A DNA stretch of 64,000 bases, taken from positions 5,716,501-5,780,500 of the forward strand of contig NZ_CP015225.1 of NCBI RefSeq assembly GCF_001623525.1, written 5' to 3'. A program made the translations under genes and the position numbers. Of this stretch, positions 25,303 through 35,358 are shown in pieces. The DNA is from Pseudomonas fluorescens. Lineage in GTDB: Bacteria > Pseudomonadota > Gammaproteobacteria > Pseudomonadales > Pseudomonadaceae. The first letter of the stretch is position 1. The number at the start of each line of letters is the position of its first letter. The notes under the pieces are model-generated. The model saw only the letters and a program-made list of their open reading frames with translations, was not told the DNA's origin and searched no databases.

Positions 25303-26697
25303 TTATCCCAAATGTGCCAGGGCGTGACGAAACGCCGGTGGCAGGTTGTCGCCGAACCGCACCCGGCCATCGGCCTGGGTGAAGATGCCCATGTTTGCCA
25401 GCCAGGTTTCGAATTCCGGCGCCGGCTTCAGGCCCAGGGTCTGGCGGGCGTAGAGGGCGTCGTGGAACGAGGTGGTCTGGTAGTTGAGCATGATGTCGTC
25501 GGAGCCGGGGATGCCCATGATGAAGTTGATCCCGGCCACGCCGAGCAGGGTCAGCAGGGTGTCCATGTCGTCCTGGTCGGCTTCGGCGTGGTTGGTGTAG
25601 CAGATGTCGCAGCCCATCGGCACGCCCAGCAGCTTGCCGCAGAAGTGGTCTTCGAGGCCGGCGCGGATGATCTGTTTGCCGTTGTACAGGTACTCGGGGC
25701 CGATGAATCCTACAACCGTGTTCACCAAAAACGGCTTGAAATGCCGTGCCACGGCGTAGGCTCGCGTCTCGCAGGTCTGTTGATCGACGCCGTGGTGGGC
25801 GTTGGCCGACAGCGCGCTGCCCTGGCCGGTTTCGAAATACATCAGGTTGTTGCCGAGGGTGCCGCGATTCAGGCTGAGCCCGGCGTCGTAGCCTTCTTTC
25901 AACACGTTGAGGTTGATGCCGAAACTGGCGTTGGCCGCTTCGGTGCCGGCGATGGACTGGAACACCAGGTCCAGGGGCACGCCACGGTTGGCCGCTTCAA
26001 TGGAGGTGGTGACGTGGGTCAGCACGCAGCCTTGGGTGGGGATGTCGTAGCGCTGGATGATGGCGTCGAGCATTTCCAGCATGGCGCAGATCGAGGCGGT
26101 GCTGTCGGTGGCCGGGTTGATGCCGATCATGGCGTCGCCGTTACCGAAGAGCAGGCCGTCGAGGATGCTCGCGGCGATCCCGGCGGGTTCATCGGTAGGG
26201 TGGTTGGGTTGCAGGCGCGTGGACAAGCGCCCGCGCAGGCCGAGGGTGCCGCGGAATTTGGTCACCACGCGGATTTTCTGCGCCACCAGTACCAGATCCT
26301 GCACGCGCATGATTTTCGACACGGCGGCGACCATTTCCGGCGTCAGGCCCGGGGCCAGCGCCCGCAGGCTCTGTTCATCGGCGGCGTCGCTGAGCAGCCA
26401 GTCGCGAAAGCCGCCAACCGTGAGGTGGCTGACGGTGGCGAAGGCGTGTTTATCGTGAGTGTCGACGATCAGCCGGGTGACTTCGTCGACCTCGTAAGGA
26501 ATCAGCATTTCTTGCAGGAAATGGCTGAGGGGCAGGTCGGCCAGGGCCATTTGCGCGGCCACCCGCTCGCCATCGTTGAGCGCGGCGACCTCGGCCAGGA
26601 AATCCCCGGAACGCGCCGGGCTGGCCTTGGCCATCAGGTCCTTGAGGCTGTCGAAGCGATAGGTCTGGGCGCCGACGGAATGGGCGAATGCGGCCAT
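25303..26697 (-). CDS. eutB: Ethanolamine ammonia-lyase, large subunit
   Basis: A 464-residue EutB, the TIM-barrel catalytic subunit that binds ethanolamine and cobalamin. Conserved stretches: [22 protein letters not shown] near residue 150, [15 protein letters not shown] near 190, [18 protein letters not shown] near 322 and [18 protein letters not shown] near 360. Length and order are standard. It precedes eutC and follows the permease gene by 135 bp, where no strong promoter is seen, so it is probably driven from the eat promoter. Confidence 0.97.
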   Translation of the reverse strand: MAAFAHSVGAQTYRFDSLKDLMAKASPARSGDFLAEVAALNDGERVAAQMALADLPLSHFLQEMLIPYEVDEVTRLIVDTHDKHAFATVSHLTVGGFRDWLLSDAADEQSLRALAPGLTPEMVAAVSKIMRVQDLVLVAQKIRVVTKFRGTLGLRGRLSTRLQPNHPTDEPAGIAASILDGLLFGNGDAMIGINPATDSTASICAMLEMLDAIIQRYDIPTQGCVLTHVTTSIEAANRGVPLDLVFQSIAGTEAANASFGINLNVLKEGYDAGLSLNRGTLGNNLMYFETGQGSALSANAHHGVDQQTCETRAYAVARHFKPFLVNTVVGFIGPEYLYNGKQIIRAGLEDHFCGKLLGVPMGCDICYTNHAEADQDDMDTLLTLLGVAGINFIMGIPGSDDIMLNYQTTSFHDALYARQTLGLKPAPEFETWLANMGIFTQADGRVRFGDNLPPAFRHALAHLG

Positions 26698-26832
26698 GGG
26701 CGGTGTCCTCCTGATTCTCTAAAAAACTTTAATACACACCCCATAACCCTGTGGGAGCTTGCTCCCACAGGGGGTTGGTGTGCACTTTTAAATGGCAAGC
26801 ACCGGACCCCCGGCCCGGCGCCGGTGCAACTT

Positions 26833-28203
26833 TCAGATACCTGTGAGCATAGCGTCCGCCGGTGCATCGGAGCGTTGCTTGGCGGTCAGTTGGAAGTACA
26901 GGTAGCCGACAACCATGAACGCCAGGAACACCAGGCCGATCAGCATGTTGAACCACGCCATCGCCACCAGGCACACCACCGCCAGGAACAGCGCAATGCC
27001 CGGCACGATCGGGTAGCCCGGGGCGCGGAAGGTGCGTTCCAGGTTCGGTTCGGTCTTACGCAGCCTGAACAGGCTGAGCATGCTGATGATGTACATCACG
27101 ATGGCGCCGAACACCGACATGGTGATCATCGCCGCCGTCAGCGTCATGCCTTGCAGGTTGACCAGGCCATCGCTGTAGATCGCCGCGATGCCGATCACGC
27201 CGCCGGCCAGGATCGCCCGGTGCGGGGTCTGGAAACGCGACAGTTTCGCCAGGCCACGGGGCAGGTAGCCGGCCCGGGCCAGGGCGAAGAACTGCCGCGA
27301 ATAGCCGAGGATGATTCCGTGGAAACTCGCCACCAGGCCGAACAGGCCGATCCACACCAGCATGTGCATCCACGTTGAATCGTTGCCGACCACGGCCTTC
27401 ATGGCCTGGGGCAGCGGGTCGTTGATGTTCGACAGGGTGCGCCAGTCACCCACGCCGCCGGCCATGATCATCACGCCGATGGCCAGGAACACTAGGGTCA
27501 GGATGCCGCTGACGTAAGCGCGGGGAATCGTGCGTTTCGGGTCCTTGGCTTCTTCGGCGGCCATGGCCGCGCCTTCGATGGCGAGGAAGAACCAGATGGC
27601 GAAGGGGATCGCCGCGAAAATGCCCGGGATCGAGGCAAGGCTGAACTCATTGGAGCCGGCCCAGCCGTTGAGCACGAAATTACTGAAGCTGAAGCCCGGC
27701 GCGACCACGCCCATGAACACCAGCAATTCGGCGACCGCCAGCACGGTGACCACCAGCTCGAAGGCGGCGGCGATGCTGACGCCGAGGATGTTCAGGGTCA
27801 TGAAGATGATGTACGCGCCGACCGCCGCCAGCTTGGGGTCCAGTTCCGGGAATTGCACATTGAGGTAGGCGCCAATCGCCATGGCGATGGCCGGGGGCGC
27901 AAAGACGAACTCGATCAGGGTGGCGATGCCGGCGATCAACCCGCCTTTCTCGCCGAAGGCTCGTCGGCTGTAGGCAAACGGCCCGCCGGCGTGCGGAATG
28001 GCGGTAGTCAGTTCGGTGAAACTGAAGATGAAGCAGGTGTACATCAACGCCACCATGAGGGCGGTGACGAGAAACCCGAGGGTTCCGGCGGTGCCCCAGC
28101 CGTAGCTCCAGCCGAAGTACTCGCCGGAAATCACCAGGCCGACGGCGATGCCCCATAAATGCAGGGTGCCGAGTGTGGGTTTGAGTTGGGTGGTAGAAGT
28201 CAT
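26833..28203 (-). CDS. eat: Ethanolamine permease
   Basis: A 456-residue APC-superfamily transporter with about 12 membrane segments. The start TLHLWGIAVGLVISGEYFGWSYG and the AIEGAAMAAEEAKDPKRTIPRAY loop near residue 215 are characteristic of the ethanolamine permease Eat. It brings ethanolamine into the cell for EutBC. A sigma-54 promoter lies 66-80 bp upstream, and the gene order eat-eutB-eutC fits P. aeruginosa PA4023-PA4025. Confidence 0.92.
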   Translation of the reverse strand: MTSTTQLKPTLGTLHLWGIAVGLVISGEYFGWSYGWGTAGTLGFLVTALMVALMYTCFIFSFTELTTAIPHAGGPFAYSRRAFGEKGGLIAGIATLIEFVFAPPAIAMAIGAYLNVQFPELDPKLAAVGAYIIFMTLNILGVSIAAAFELVVTVLAVAELLVFMGVVAPGFSFSNFVLNGWAGSNEFSLASIPGIFAAIPFAIWFFLAIEGAAMAAEEAKDPKRTIPRAYVSGILTLVFLAIGVMIMAGGVGDWRTLSNINDPLPQAMKAVVGNDSTWMHMLVWIGLFGLVASFHGIILGYSRQFFALARAGYLPRGLAKLSRFQTPHRAILAGGVIGIAAIYSDGLVNLQGMTLTAAMITMSVFGAIVMYIISMLSLFRLRKTEPNLERTFRAPGYPIVPGIALFLAVVCLVAMAWFNMLIGLVFLAFMVVGYLYFQLTAKQRSDAPADAMLTGI

Positions 28204-28268
28204 AAGTCCTCTCTGTCTTTTTTATTGTTTGATCTGTTGGACTTTCGGGTTTGCTGTGGAGCGGGCAC

Positions 28269-28283
28269 GCAAGGCTCATGCCA
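28269..28283 (-). promoter_or_regulatory. Sigma-54 promoter of eat-eutBC
   Basis: On the minus strand the sequence is TGGCAT-GAGCC-TTGC, with GG and GC exactly ten bases apart as RpoN requires, 66 bp from the eat start codon. It fits control by the divergent sigma-54 activator. Confidence 0.8.
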
Positions 28284-28345
28284 GAGCGGTGGGGCATTGA
28301 TTCTGTGTGTGAGAGCGCCCTCGCGAGCAAGGGGTTGTGCCAGTC

Positions 28346-28454
28346 GATCGTTCCCACGCTCTGCGTGGGAATGCAGCCCGGGACGCTCTGCGTCCCAAAA
28401 AGCCGAACGCGGAGCGTCCGTTGAGGCATTCCCACGCAGAGCGTGGGAACGATC
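28346..28454. repeat. 29-bp perfect inverted repeat with nested palindromes
   Basis: GATCGTTCCCACGCTCTGCG... (28346-28374) is repeated inverted at 28426-28454. Each arm is itself a palindrome (TTCCCACGC/GCGTGGGAA), and the 51-bp centre has GGGACGCTCTGCGTCCC. It lies 23 bp after the exaC stop and before the eat promoter, and may act as a terminator or mRNA stabiliser. This is a different repeat family from the REP elements. Confidence 0.85.
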
Positions 28455-28477
28455 CCCTCAACGATCTTTCCGTAGGC

Positions 28478-29998
28478 TTAGAAGAACCCCAACGGATTGA
28501 TGTCGTAGCTCACCAGCAGGTTTTTGGTCTGCTGATAGTGATCGAGCATCATCTTGTGGGTTTCACGACCCACGCCGGACTTCTTGTAGCCACCGAACGC
28601 GGCGTGCGCCGGGTACAGGTGGTAGCAGTTGGTCCACACGCGACCGGCCTTGATCGCCCGGCCCATGCGGTAGGCGCGGTTGATGTCGCGGGTCCAGAGG
28701 CCGGCGCCGAGGCCGAACTCGGTGTCGTTGGCGATCGCCAGGGCTTCGGCTTCGTCCTTGAAGGTGGTGATGCTCACCACTGGGCCGAAGATTTCTTCCT
28801 GGAACACGCGCATCTTGTTGGTGCCCTTGAGCAGGGTTGGCTGGATGTAATACCCAGTCGCCAGGTTGCCCTCGAGTTTTTCCACCTTGCCACCGGTCAG
28901 CAGTTCGGCGCCTTCGCCCTTGGCGATTTCCAGGTACGAAAGAATCTTGTCGAATTGCTGCTCGGACGCCTGGGCGCCGACCATGGTGTCGGTGTCCAGC
29001 GGGTCGCCGCGTTTGATCTGCAGGACTTTCTTCATCACCACTTGCATGAATTCGTCGTAGATCGATTCCTGCACCAGGGCGCGGGATGGGCAGGTGCAGA
29101 CTTCGCCCTGGTTGAAGAACGCCAGCACCAGGCCTTCGGCGGCCTTCTCGATGAAGCTCGGCTCGGCCTGCATGATGTCTTCGAAGAAGATGTTCGGCGA
29201 CTTGCCGCCCAGTTCCACGGTGGACGGGATGATGTTTTCGGCGGCGCATTTCATGATGTGCGAGCCCACCGGGGTGGAACCGGTGAAGGCAATCTTGGCG
29301 ATGCGCTTGCTGGTGGCCAGGGCTTCACCGGCTTCTTTGCCGAAGCCTTGCACCACGTTCAGCACACCGGGCGGCAGCAGGTCGCCGATCAACTCCATGA
29401 GCACGCAGATGCCCAGTGGGGTTTGCTCGGCCGGCTTGAGCACCACGCAGTTACCGGCGGCCAGGGCCGGGGCGAGTTTCCAGGCGGCCATCAGCAGCGG
29501 GAAGTTCCACGGGATGATCTGCCCGACCACGCCCAAGGGTTCATGGATGTGATAGGCCACGGTGTTGCCGTCGATCTCGGCAGCGGCGCCTTCCTGGGCC
29601 CGCAGGCAACCGGCGAAGTAGCGGAAGTGGTCGGCGGCCAGGGGGATGTCGGCGTTGAGGGTTTCACGCACGGCCTTGCCGTTGTCCCACGATTCGGTAA
29701 TCGCCAGGGTTTCGAGGTTCGCCTCGATGCGGTCGGCGATTTTCAGCAGGATCAGCGAACGCGCCTGGGCTGACGTGGCACCCCAGGCATCAGCGGCAGC
29801 GTGGGCGGCGTCCAGGGCTTTTTCGATGTCTTCGGCCGTGGAGCGCGGGAATTCGGCAATGGGCTGGCCATTGACCGGGGAAGTATTGGTGAAGTACTGA
29901 CCTTTGACCGGCGCGACGAACTCGCCGCCGATGTAGTTACCGTATTTGCTCTTGAACGAAACGATAGCGCCTTCAGTACCGGGGTGAGCGTAACGCAT
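28478..29998 (-). CDS. exaC: Acetaldehyde dehydrogenase, ExaC type
   Basis: The call is a 506-residue NAD-dependent aldehyde dehydrogenase that oxidises the acetaldehyde made by EutBC to acetate. Motifs: [29 protein letters not shown] near residue 155, [12 protein letters not shown] near 237, the base Glu in [14 protein letters not shown] near 261, and the catalytic Cys in [13 protein letters not shown] near 295. In P. aeruginosa the homologue next to eat serves both ethanol and ethanolamine use. It has its own sigma-54 promoter and is separated from eat by an inverted repeat. Confidence 0.94.
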   Translation of the reverse strand: MRYAHPGTEGAIVSFKSKYGNYIGGEFVAPVKGQYFTNTSPVNGQPIAEFPRSTAEDIEKALDAAHAAADAWGATSAQARSLILLKIADRIEANLETLAITESWDNGKAVRETLNADIPLAADHFRYFAGCLRAQEGAAAEIDGNTVAYHIHEPLGVVGQIIPWNFPLLMAAWKLAPALAAGNCVVLKPAEQTPLGICVLMELIGDLLPPGVLNVVQGFGKEAGEALATSKRIAKIAFTGSTPVGSHIMKCAAENIIPSTVELGGKSPNIFFEDIMQAEPSFIEKAAEGLVLAFFNQGEVCTCPSRALVQESIYDEFMQVVMKKVLQIKRGDPLDTDTMVGAQASEQQFDKILSYLEIAKGEGAELLTGGKVEKLEGNLATGYYIQPTLLKGTNKMRVFQEEIFGPVVSITTFKDEAEALAIANDTEFGLGAGLWTRDINRAYRMGRAIKAGRVWTNCYHLYPAHAAFGGYKKSGVGRETHKMMLDHYQQTKNLLVSYDINPLGFF

Positions 29999-30071
29999 GA
30001 TGAGTTCTCCTTGGCTTTTGTGCTTATACGGGAGGGCCGCGCAAAATTGAGCGCCGGTAATTAAGCCTAGA

Positions 30072-30086
30072 GCAAAGGTTGGGCCA
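30072..30086 (-). promoter_or_regulatory. Sigma-54 promoter of exaC
   Basis: On the minus strand TGGCCC-AACCT-TTGC has the exact RpoN spacing and lies 74 bp from the exaC start codon. Confidence 0.75.
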
Positions 30087-30149
30087 TTGCCTTGCAGGGC
30101 CCGTAAATCAAGACTTTAGGAGGAGTTGGTCGGACAAACGGATGGGTTG

Positions 30150-30209
30150 TGTGACGCTTGCGATACAGCGGGTGTGACAGTTTGTGCCAGATGCGAGACA
30201 GTCTGTGAC
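30150..30209. promoter_or_regulatory. Candidate enhancer sites for the sigma-54 activator
   Basis: TGTGAC occurs at 30150-30155, 30173-30178 and 30204-30209, with GAGACAGTCT between the last two. The cluster is 65-125 bp upstream of the exaC -24/-12 element, the usual place for enhancer-binding proteins. The binding specificity is unknown. Confidence 0.45.
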
Positions 30210-30309
30210 TGACAGGTCGCGCCAGCATTGCATTGCCGGTTGGGCTGGAGGATGCTGGGCTTCGATCATGAAACTCTGGCAAATATATTTTTGTGACAGG
30301 ACAGCTTTT

Positions 30310-30518
30310 GTGGCGAGGGAGCTTGCTCCCGCTGGGCTGCGCAGCAGACCCAAGCTTTTTTGTCGCTTCAACACCGATTGCGCCTTTCGTGGCGAGGGAG
30401 CTTGCTCCCGCTGGAGCGCGAAGCGGTCCCAAGGCAGCCAACTCGGTCAGCCTGATACACCGCAAACTCAGGTTTTGGGGCTGCTGCGCAGCCCAGCGGG
30501 AGCAAGCTCCCTCGCCAC
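30310..30518. repeat. REP cluster upstream of the activator gene
   Basis: Two direct GTGGCGAGGGAGC copies followed by an inverted partner ending CGCCAC. It occupies most of the gap between the enhancer region and the activator gene. No gene is present. Confidence 0.8.
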
Positions 30519-30567
30519 GGGGAATGTGTTGGCAGGTCCAAAGGTCCTTCGGGGAGAATAATAAGAA

Positions 30568-32475
30568 ATGCACAGCAACCACTTGAGTCGCCATGCCCAG
30601 CAAGTCCTGACGGTCACCCAGGGCAAGGCCCATTTGCAGGGCCCCGGCAGCGATCCGTCGATTGCCCGTTCCTGGCTGCGCTGCCTCGAGGATTATCACC
30701 TCGACCCGGCGCAGAACCTGGCGCCGACGGTGCTCGAACATGGCCGGGTGCTGGAAAGCCGCGAGCGCTTGCAGCAAGTGCTGCACATCGCCGGCACCGA
30801 AATGACCAGCCTGCATCAGCAACTCTCCGGCGCCGGCCACGCGGTGTTGCTGACCGACGCCCGGGGCGTGATCCTCAATTGCGTCACCGCCCCCAGCGAG
30901 CGCAAGATTTTCGAACGGGCCGGCCTCTGGCTCGGCGCCGACTGGAGCGAAGCCTGCGAAGGCACCAACGGCATCGGCACCTGTTTGGTGGAGCGCCAGG
31001 CCCTGACCATCCACCAGGAAGAACATTTTCGTGGCCGCCACACCGGCCTGACCTGCTCGGCCAGCCCGGTCTTCGACCCCCAGGGCGAACTGCTGGCGGT
31101 GCTCGACGTGTCTTCGGCACGGCCGGACGTGTCGCGCCAGAGCCAGTTCCACACCATGGCCCTGGTCAATCTCTCGGCGAAGATGATCGAGAGCTGCTAT
31201 TTCCTGCGTTGCTTCGACAATCAATGGCTGCTGCGCTTCCACCTGCAGGCCGAGTCCGTGGGGCTGTTCAGCGAAGGGCTGCTGGCATTCGACGGCGAAG
31301 GCCGGATCAGCGCCGTCAACCAGAGCGCCCTCAACCTGTTGGGGCATATTCGCGGCAGCTTGCTGGGCCAGCGGGTGGAGGATTTTTTCGACTGTTCATT
31401 GGACGAGTTGCTCGGTCGCGCAAGTGTAAATGCCAGCGCCAGTTGGCCGCTGCGCACCCGTGACGGCCGGCATTTGTTCGCGGTGCTGCGCGGGCAGCCG
31501 CGCAGTGTGCCGGTGCCGGTTGCGCCAGCGCTCAAGATTATTGAGCCCGCCCGCCTGCCGGGCATCTGCCTGGGGGATGCGGCGTTACAGGAACATTTTC
31601 GCAAGGCGCTGCGGGTGTTCGAGCGCGATGTGCCGCTGCTGATTCAGGGCGAAACCGGCTCCGGCAAGGAAGCGTTTGCCAAGGCTGTGCACCACGCCAG
31701 CCAGCGCGCCGGCAAGCATTTCGTGGCTCTTAACTGCGCGGCCATCCCGGAAAGCCTGATCGAGAGCGAGCTGTTCGGTTATCGCGGCGGCAGCTTCACC
31801 GGCGCGCGCAAGGAAGGCATGCGCGGCAAGCTGCAACAGGCCGACGGCGGCACGCTGTTCCTCGACGAAATCGGCGACATGCCCCTGGCCTTGCAGACCC
31901 GTTTGCTGCGGGTGCTGGAGGATCGCCAGGTGGTGCCTATCGGCGGTGAACCTGAGGCGGTGAACGTGCGCATCATCAGCGCCACCCACCGGCAGTTGCT
32001 CGACCGGGTGCGGGACGGCAGTTTCCGCGAGGATCTGTACTACCGCCTCAATGGCCTGGAAATCCCGCTGCCGGCGTTGCGCGAGCGCAGTGACAAGTCG
32101 CAGTTGCTGGATTTTCTGCTGGCTGAAGAGAGTGGGGCCGAGACGGTGTCCATCGACGAACCGGCGCGCCAGGCGTTGCTGGCGTTCGACTGGCCGGGCA
32201 ACGTGCGGCAGCTGCGTAATGTGCTGCGCACCCTGGCCGCGCTGTGCGACGGTGGGCGGATCGGCCTGGAAGACTTGCCGGCGATGATCCGCCAGCGCCC
32301 GGCGGCGGTGATGGTTGAAACGCCGGCCGAGCGACCGCTGGACGATGCCGAGCGGTTGGCCTTGATCGATGCGCTGGAACGCCAGCGCTGGCACATGACC
32401 CACACCGCCGAACAACTGGGCATCAGCCGTAACACCCTCTACCGGAAGCTGCGCAAACACGCCATCGCCCGATAA
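30568..32475 (+). CDS. eatR: Sigma-54-dependent activator of ethanolamine genes (AcoR/EatR type)
   Basis: The call is a 635-residue bacterial enhancer-binding protein. An N-terminal GAF-like sensor (about 60-210) has CEGTNGIGTCLVE, then a PAS-like stretch (230-290). The AAA+ domain shows Walker A GETGSGKE near 361, the sigma-54 contact loop reading GSFTGA where GAFTGA is usual, Walker B GTLFLDEIGDM near 430, and a Fis-type HTH (HTAEQLGISRNTLYRKL) at the end. It is divergent from exaC and matches P. aeruginosa PA4021 (EatR) in position. The RBS GGGGAG sits 11 bp before the ATG. Confidence 0.92.
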   Translation: MHSNHLSRHAQQVLTVTQGKAHLQGPGSDPSIARSWLRCLEDYHLDPAQNLAPTVLEHGRVLESRERLQQVLHIAGTEMTSLHQQLSGAGHAVLLTDARGVILNCVTAPSERKIFERAGLWLGADWSEACEGTNGIGTCLVERQALTIHQEEHFRGRHTGLTCSASPVFDPQGELLAVLDVSSARPDVSRQSQFHTMALVNLSAKMIESCYFLRCFDNQWLLRFHLQAESVGLFSEGLLAFDGEGRISAVNQSALNLLGHIRGSLLGQRVEDFFDCSLDELLGRASVNASASWPLRTRDGRHLFAVLRGQPRSVPVPVAPALKIIEPARLPGICLGDAALQEHFRKALRVFERDVPLLIQGETGSGKEAFAKAVHHASQRAGKHFVALNCAAIPESLIESELFGYRGGSFTGARKEGMRGKLQQADGGTLFLDEIGDMPLALQTRLLRVLEDRQVVPIGGEPEAVNVRIISATHRQLLDRVRDGSFREDLYYRLNGLEIPLPALRERSDKSQLLDFLLAEESGAETVSIDEPARQALLAFDWPGNVRQLRNVLRTLAALCDGGRIGLEDLPAMIRQRPAAVMVETPAERPLDDAERLALIDALERQRWHMTHTAEQLGISRNTLYRKLRKHAIAR

Positions 32476-32481
32476 AGTACA

Positions 32482-32537
32482 GACTGCTGACTGCTGACTG
32501 CTGACTGCTGACTGCTGACTGCTGACTGCTGACCGCT
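32482..32537. repeat. 7-bp microsatellite
   Basis: Seven GACTGCT units and an eighth GACCGCT lie just after the activator stop codon (32475). The unit length is not a multiple of three but the tract is outside the coding frame. Copy number is likely variable. Confidence 0.92.
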
Positions 32538-32540
32538 GTT

Positions 32541-32743
32541 GTGGCGAGGGAGCTTGCTCCCGCTGGGGCGCGCAGCGGCCCTGTTTTTTGGGGGGCTGCT
32601 GCGCAGTCCAGCGGGAGCAAGCTCCCTCGCCACAAAAGCCGGGTTGTACATTCAACTGTGTGAGCTTGCTCGCGATGACGGCAGCACATTCAACATCGCC
32701 GCAAGCTGACCCACCGCTATCGCGAGCAAGCTCGCTCCCACAG
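32541..32743. repeat. Two REP doublets
   Basis: One inverted GTGGCGAGGGAGC pair (32541-32633) and one inverted GAGCTTGCTCGCGAT pair (32657-32743) follow the microsatellite. They separate the activator gene from mpl. Confidence 0.85.
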
Positions 32744-32837
32744 AGATTTACGCTGTTTTGATGGTTGTAAGTTCGAAACACAAGGTGCGATTTCCCCCTC
32801 CCTACGCTAACCTGCGGCCATGTTTATGAGGTCGACT

Positions 32838-34187
32838 ATGCACATCCATATTCTCGGTATTTGCGGCACTTTCATGGGTTCGATGGCGGTCCTGGCCAAG
32901 GAGCTGGGCCATCACGTCACCGGGTCCGACGCCAATGTTTATCCGCCGATGAGCACGCAGCTGGAAGCCCAGGGCATCGAGCTGACCCAAGGCTACGATC
33001 CGGCGCAGCTGGATCCGGCGCCAGACCTGGTGGTCATCGGCAACGCCATGTCCCGGGGTAACCCAGCGGTGGAGTACGTGCTCAACAAAGGCCTGCCGTA
33101 CGTGTCCGGGCCGCAGTGGCTGGCCGATCACGTGCTGCAGGGCCGTTGGGTCCTGGCCGTGGCCGGCACCCATGGCAAGACCACCACCAGCAGCATGCTC
33201 GCCTGGGTGCTGGAGCACGCGGGCATGAGCCCGGGCTTTCTGATCGGCGGCGTGCCGCAGAATTTCTCGGTGTCGGCGCGCCTGGGCGGTACGCCGTTCT
33301 TTGTGATCGAGGCCGACGAATACGACAGCGCGTTTTTCGATAAACGCTCGAAATTCGTCCACTACCGTCCACGCACGGCGATCCTCAATAACCTTGAGTA
33401 CGATCATGCAGACATCTTCCCCGATCTGCCGGCCATCGAGCGGCAGTTCCATCATTTGGTGCGCACCATCCCCAGCGAAGGCCTGGTCATCCACCCGACC
33501 ACCGAGCCGGCGTTGCAGCGGGTGATCGAGATGGGCTGCTGGACCCCGGTGCAAACCACCGGCGCGGGTGGGCAATGGCAAGTGAAGTTGCTCAAGGACG
33601 ACGGTTCGCAGTTCGAGGTCATGTTCGAAGGCGTGTCCCAAGGCGTGGTCGAGTGGGACATGACCGGTCAGCATAACGTCGCCAACGCCCTGGCCACCCT
33701 GGCGGCGGCCCGGCATGTCGGCGTGGTGCCGTCCATGGGCATTGCAGCGTTGAGCGCGTTCAAGAGCGTGAAGCGGCGGATGGAGAAAGTCGCCGAGGTC
33801 AACGGCATCACTATTTATGACGACTTCGCCCACCACCCGACCGCTATCGCGACCACCCTCGACGGTTTGCGCAAGCGCATCGGCGATGCACCACTGATTG
33901 CGATCATCGAGCCGCGCTCCAACTCCATGAAGCTCGGCGCGCACCGTGATGGCCTGCCGGAAAGCGTGGTCGATGCCGACCAGGTGATCTGGTACGCACC
34001 GGCCAACCTCGGCTGGGACCTCGGCGCCACCGCCGCGCTGTGCACGGTGCCGTCGATTGTCAGTGATTCCCTGGAAGGTATCATCGAGCGCGTGAAGAGC
34101 CAGGCCCAGCCCGGCACCCACGTGGTGATCATGAGCAATGGCGGCTTCGGCGGCCTGCACGGCAAACTGGCCGAGGCCCTGAAATGA
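32838..34187 (+). CDS. mpl: UDP-N-acetylmuramate:L-Ala-gamma-D-Glu-meso-DAP ligase (murein recycling)
   Basis: A 449-residue Mur-ligase family enzyme that attaches recycled murein tripeptide to UDP-MurNAc. It begins [17 protein letters not shown]; the ATP loop [15 protein letters not shown] is near residue 110, followed by [18 protein letters not shown] near 165 and [10 protein letters not shown] near 188, with a C-terminal Mur domain. ATG 32838 matches the family start. The message continues by a four-base ATGA overlap into ubiX. Confidence 0.96.
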   Translation: MHIHILGICGTFMGSMAVLAKELGHHVTGSDANVYPPMSTQLEAQGIELTQGYDPAQLDPAPDLVVIGNAMSRGNPAVEYVLNKGLPYVSGPQWLADHVLQGRWVLAVAGTHGKTTTSSMLAWVLEHAGMSPGFLIGGVPQNFSVSARLGGTPFFVIEADEYDSAFFDKRSKFVHYRPRTAILNNLEYDHADIFPDLPAIERQFHHLVRTIPSEGLVIHPTTEPALQRVIEMGCWTPVQTTGAGGQWQVKLLKDDGSQFEVMFEGVSQGVVEWDMTGQHNVANALATLAAARHVGVVPSMGIAALSAFKSVKRRMEKVAEVNGITIYDDFAHHPTAIATTLDGLRKRIGDAPLIAIIEPRSNSMKLGAHRDGLPESVVDADQVIWYAPANLGWDLGATAALCTVPSIVSDSLEGIIERVKSQAQPGTHVVIMSNGGFGGLHGKLAEALK

Positions 34188-34831
34188 ACACTCACTTGGA
34201 GGGCAGTGGCCCGGAACGCATTACCCTGGCGATGACCGGTGCTTCCGGTGTCCAGTACGGCTTGCGCCTGCTCGATTGCCTGGTGCGGGAAGACCGCGAG
34301 GTGCACTTCCTCATCTCCAAGGCCGCGCAACTGGTGATGGCCACCGAGACCGACGTGACCCTGCCGTCCAAGACCCAGATGATGCAGGCTTTCCTCACCG
34401 AATACACCGGTGCGGCGGCGGGGCAGATTCGCGTGTATGGCAAGGAAGACTGGATGTCGCCGGTGGCCTCGGGCTCCGGGGCGCCGGCGGCCATGGTGGT
34501 GGTGCCCTGTTCCACCGGGACGCTGTCGGCGATTGCCACCGGGGCCTGCAACAACCTGATCGAACGGGCCGCGGACGTCACGCTCAAGGAGCGCCGCCAG
34601 TTGATCCTGGTGCCGCGGGAAGCGCCGTATTCGAGCATTCACCTGGAGCACATGCTCAAGTTGTCGAACATGGGCGTGACCATCCTGCCGGCGTCGCCGG
34701 GTTTTTATCACCAACCGCAGACCATCGATGACCTGATCGATTTCGTGGTCGCGCGGATTCTCAACCTGCTGAACATCCCTCAAGACATGTTGCCGCGCTG
34801 GGGCGAGCATCATTTGAGCAGCGATGAATAA
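34184..34831 (+). CDS. ubiX: Flavin prenyltransferase UbiX
   Basis: A 215-residue UbiX that makes prenylated FMN, the cofactor for UbiD decarboxylase in ubiquinone synthesis. Motifs: [18 protein letters not shown] near residue 16, the FMN-phosphate region [23 protein letters not shown] near 92, and [17 protein letters not shown] near 143. Its start overlaps the mpl stop (ATGA) and its end overlaps the small lipoprotein gene by eight bases, a tight operon. Confidence 0.96.
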   Translation: MNTHLEGSGPERITLAMTGASGVQYGLRLLDCLVREDREVHFLISKAAQLVMATETDVTLPSKTQMMQAFLTEYTGAAAGQIRVYGKEDWMSPVASGSGAPAAMVVVPCSTGTLSAIATGACNNLIERAADVTLKERRQLILVPREAPYSSIHLEHMLKLSNMGVTILPASPGFYHQPQTIDDLIDFVVARILNLLNIPQDMLPRWGEHHLSSDE

Positions 34832-35108
34832 GCTGCTGATCGTGCTGCTGGCGCTGCAATTGACCGGCTGCGCCACCGCCCGCACCCTCGACGCCGCCAA
34901 GCCTGGCGCGCCGGTGGTGTACGCCGGCACGCGCCTGGATCTGTACGCCCTCAACGGCGGCTGCTGCGCCAAGGACCGCTTTGGCGCCGAGGCGCCGAGT
35001 TACCCAGGTCTCGATCTGCCGGGCAGTGCGCTGCTCGATACCTTGTTGTTGCCGTTGTCGTTGTTCACGGCGATAGGCGTGGGGTTTCAGGCGACTGGCG
35101 GGTTGTAG
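34824..35108 (+). CDS. YceK/YidQ-type small lipoprotein
   Basis: A 94-residue protein with a lipoprotein signal: hydrophobic LLIVLLALQ then the lipobox LTGC, so Cys16 would be lipidated. The mature part has [11 protein letters not shown] near 38, a CC pair near 48, and a hydrophobic [15 protein letters not shown] end, the layout of YceK/YidQ (DUF1375) lipoproteins of unknown role. It overlaps ubiX by eight bases and completes the mpl-ubiX unit. Confidence 0.8.
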   Translation: MNKLLIVLLALQLTGCATARTLDAAKPGAPVVYAGTRLDLYALNGGCCAKDRFGAEAPSYPGLDLPGSALLDTLLLPLSLFTAIGVGFQATGGL

Positions 35109-35206
35109 CGCCAGCTCTCCGGTTGAGAAGATCTAGCTGTGTTGAGGAGATTCCTGTGGCAAGGGAATCTCCTGTGGTGAGGAAGCTCCTCTGGCAGGTG
35201 AACGCC

Positions 35207-35339
35207 TGTGGCGAGGGGATTTATCCCCGCTGGACTGCGAAGCAGTCCCAAAACCGGAGCACGCGGAGTATCAGACTGATCGAGTTAGCTGCCTTAGGGG
35301 CCGCTTCGCGGCCCAGCGGGGATAAATCCCCTCGCCACA
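35207..35339. repeat. REP doublet, GGGGATTTATCCCC type
   Basis: TGTGGCGAGGGGATTTATCC and its inverted partner bracket 133 bp between convergent genes, with truncated CCTGTGG fragments at 35153-35200. It may act as a shared transcription end. Confidence 0.85.
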
Positions 35340-35358
35340 ATTCCCTTACACCACATAC

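Noticed and set aside
30040..30062. Sigma-54 promoter at GCGCTCAATTTTGC (minus)
   Set aside because: GG-to-GC spacing is 11 instead of 10 bases, which RpoN does not accept; the site at 30072-30086 fits.
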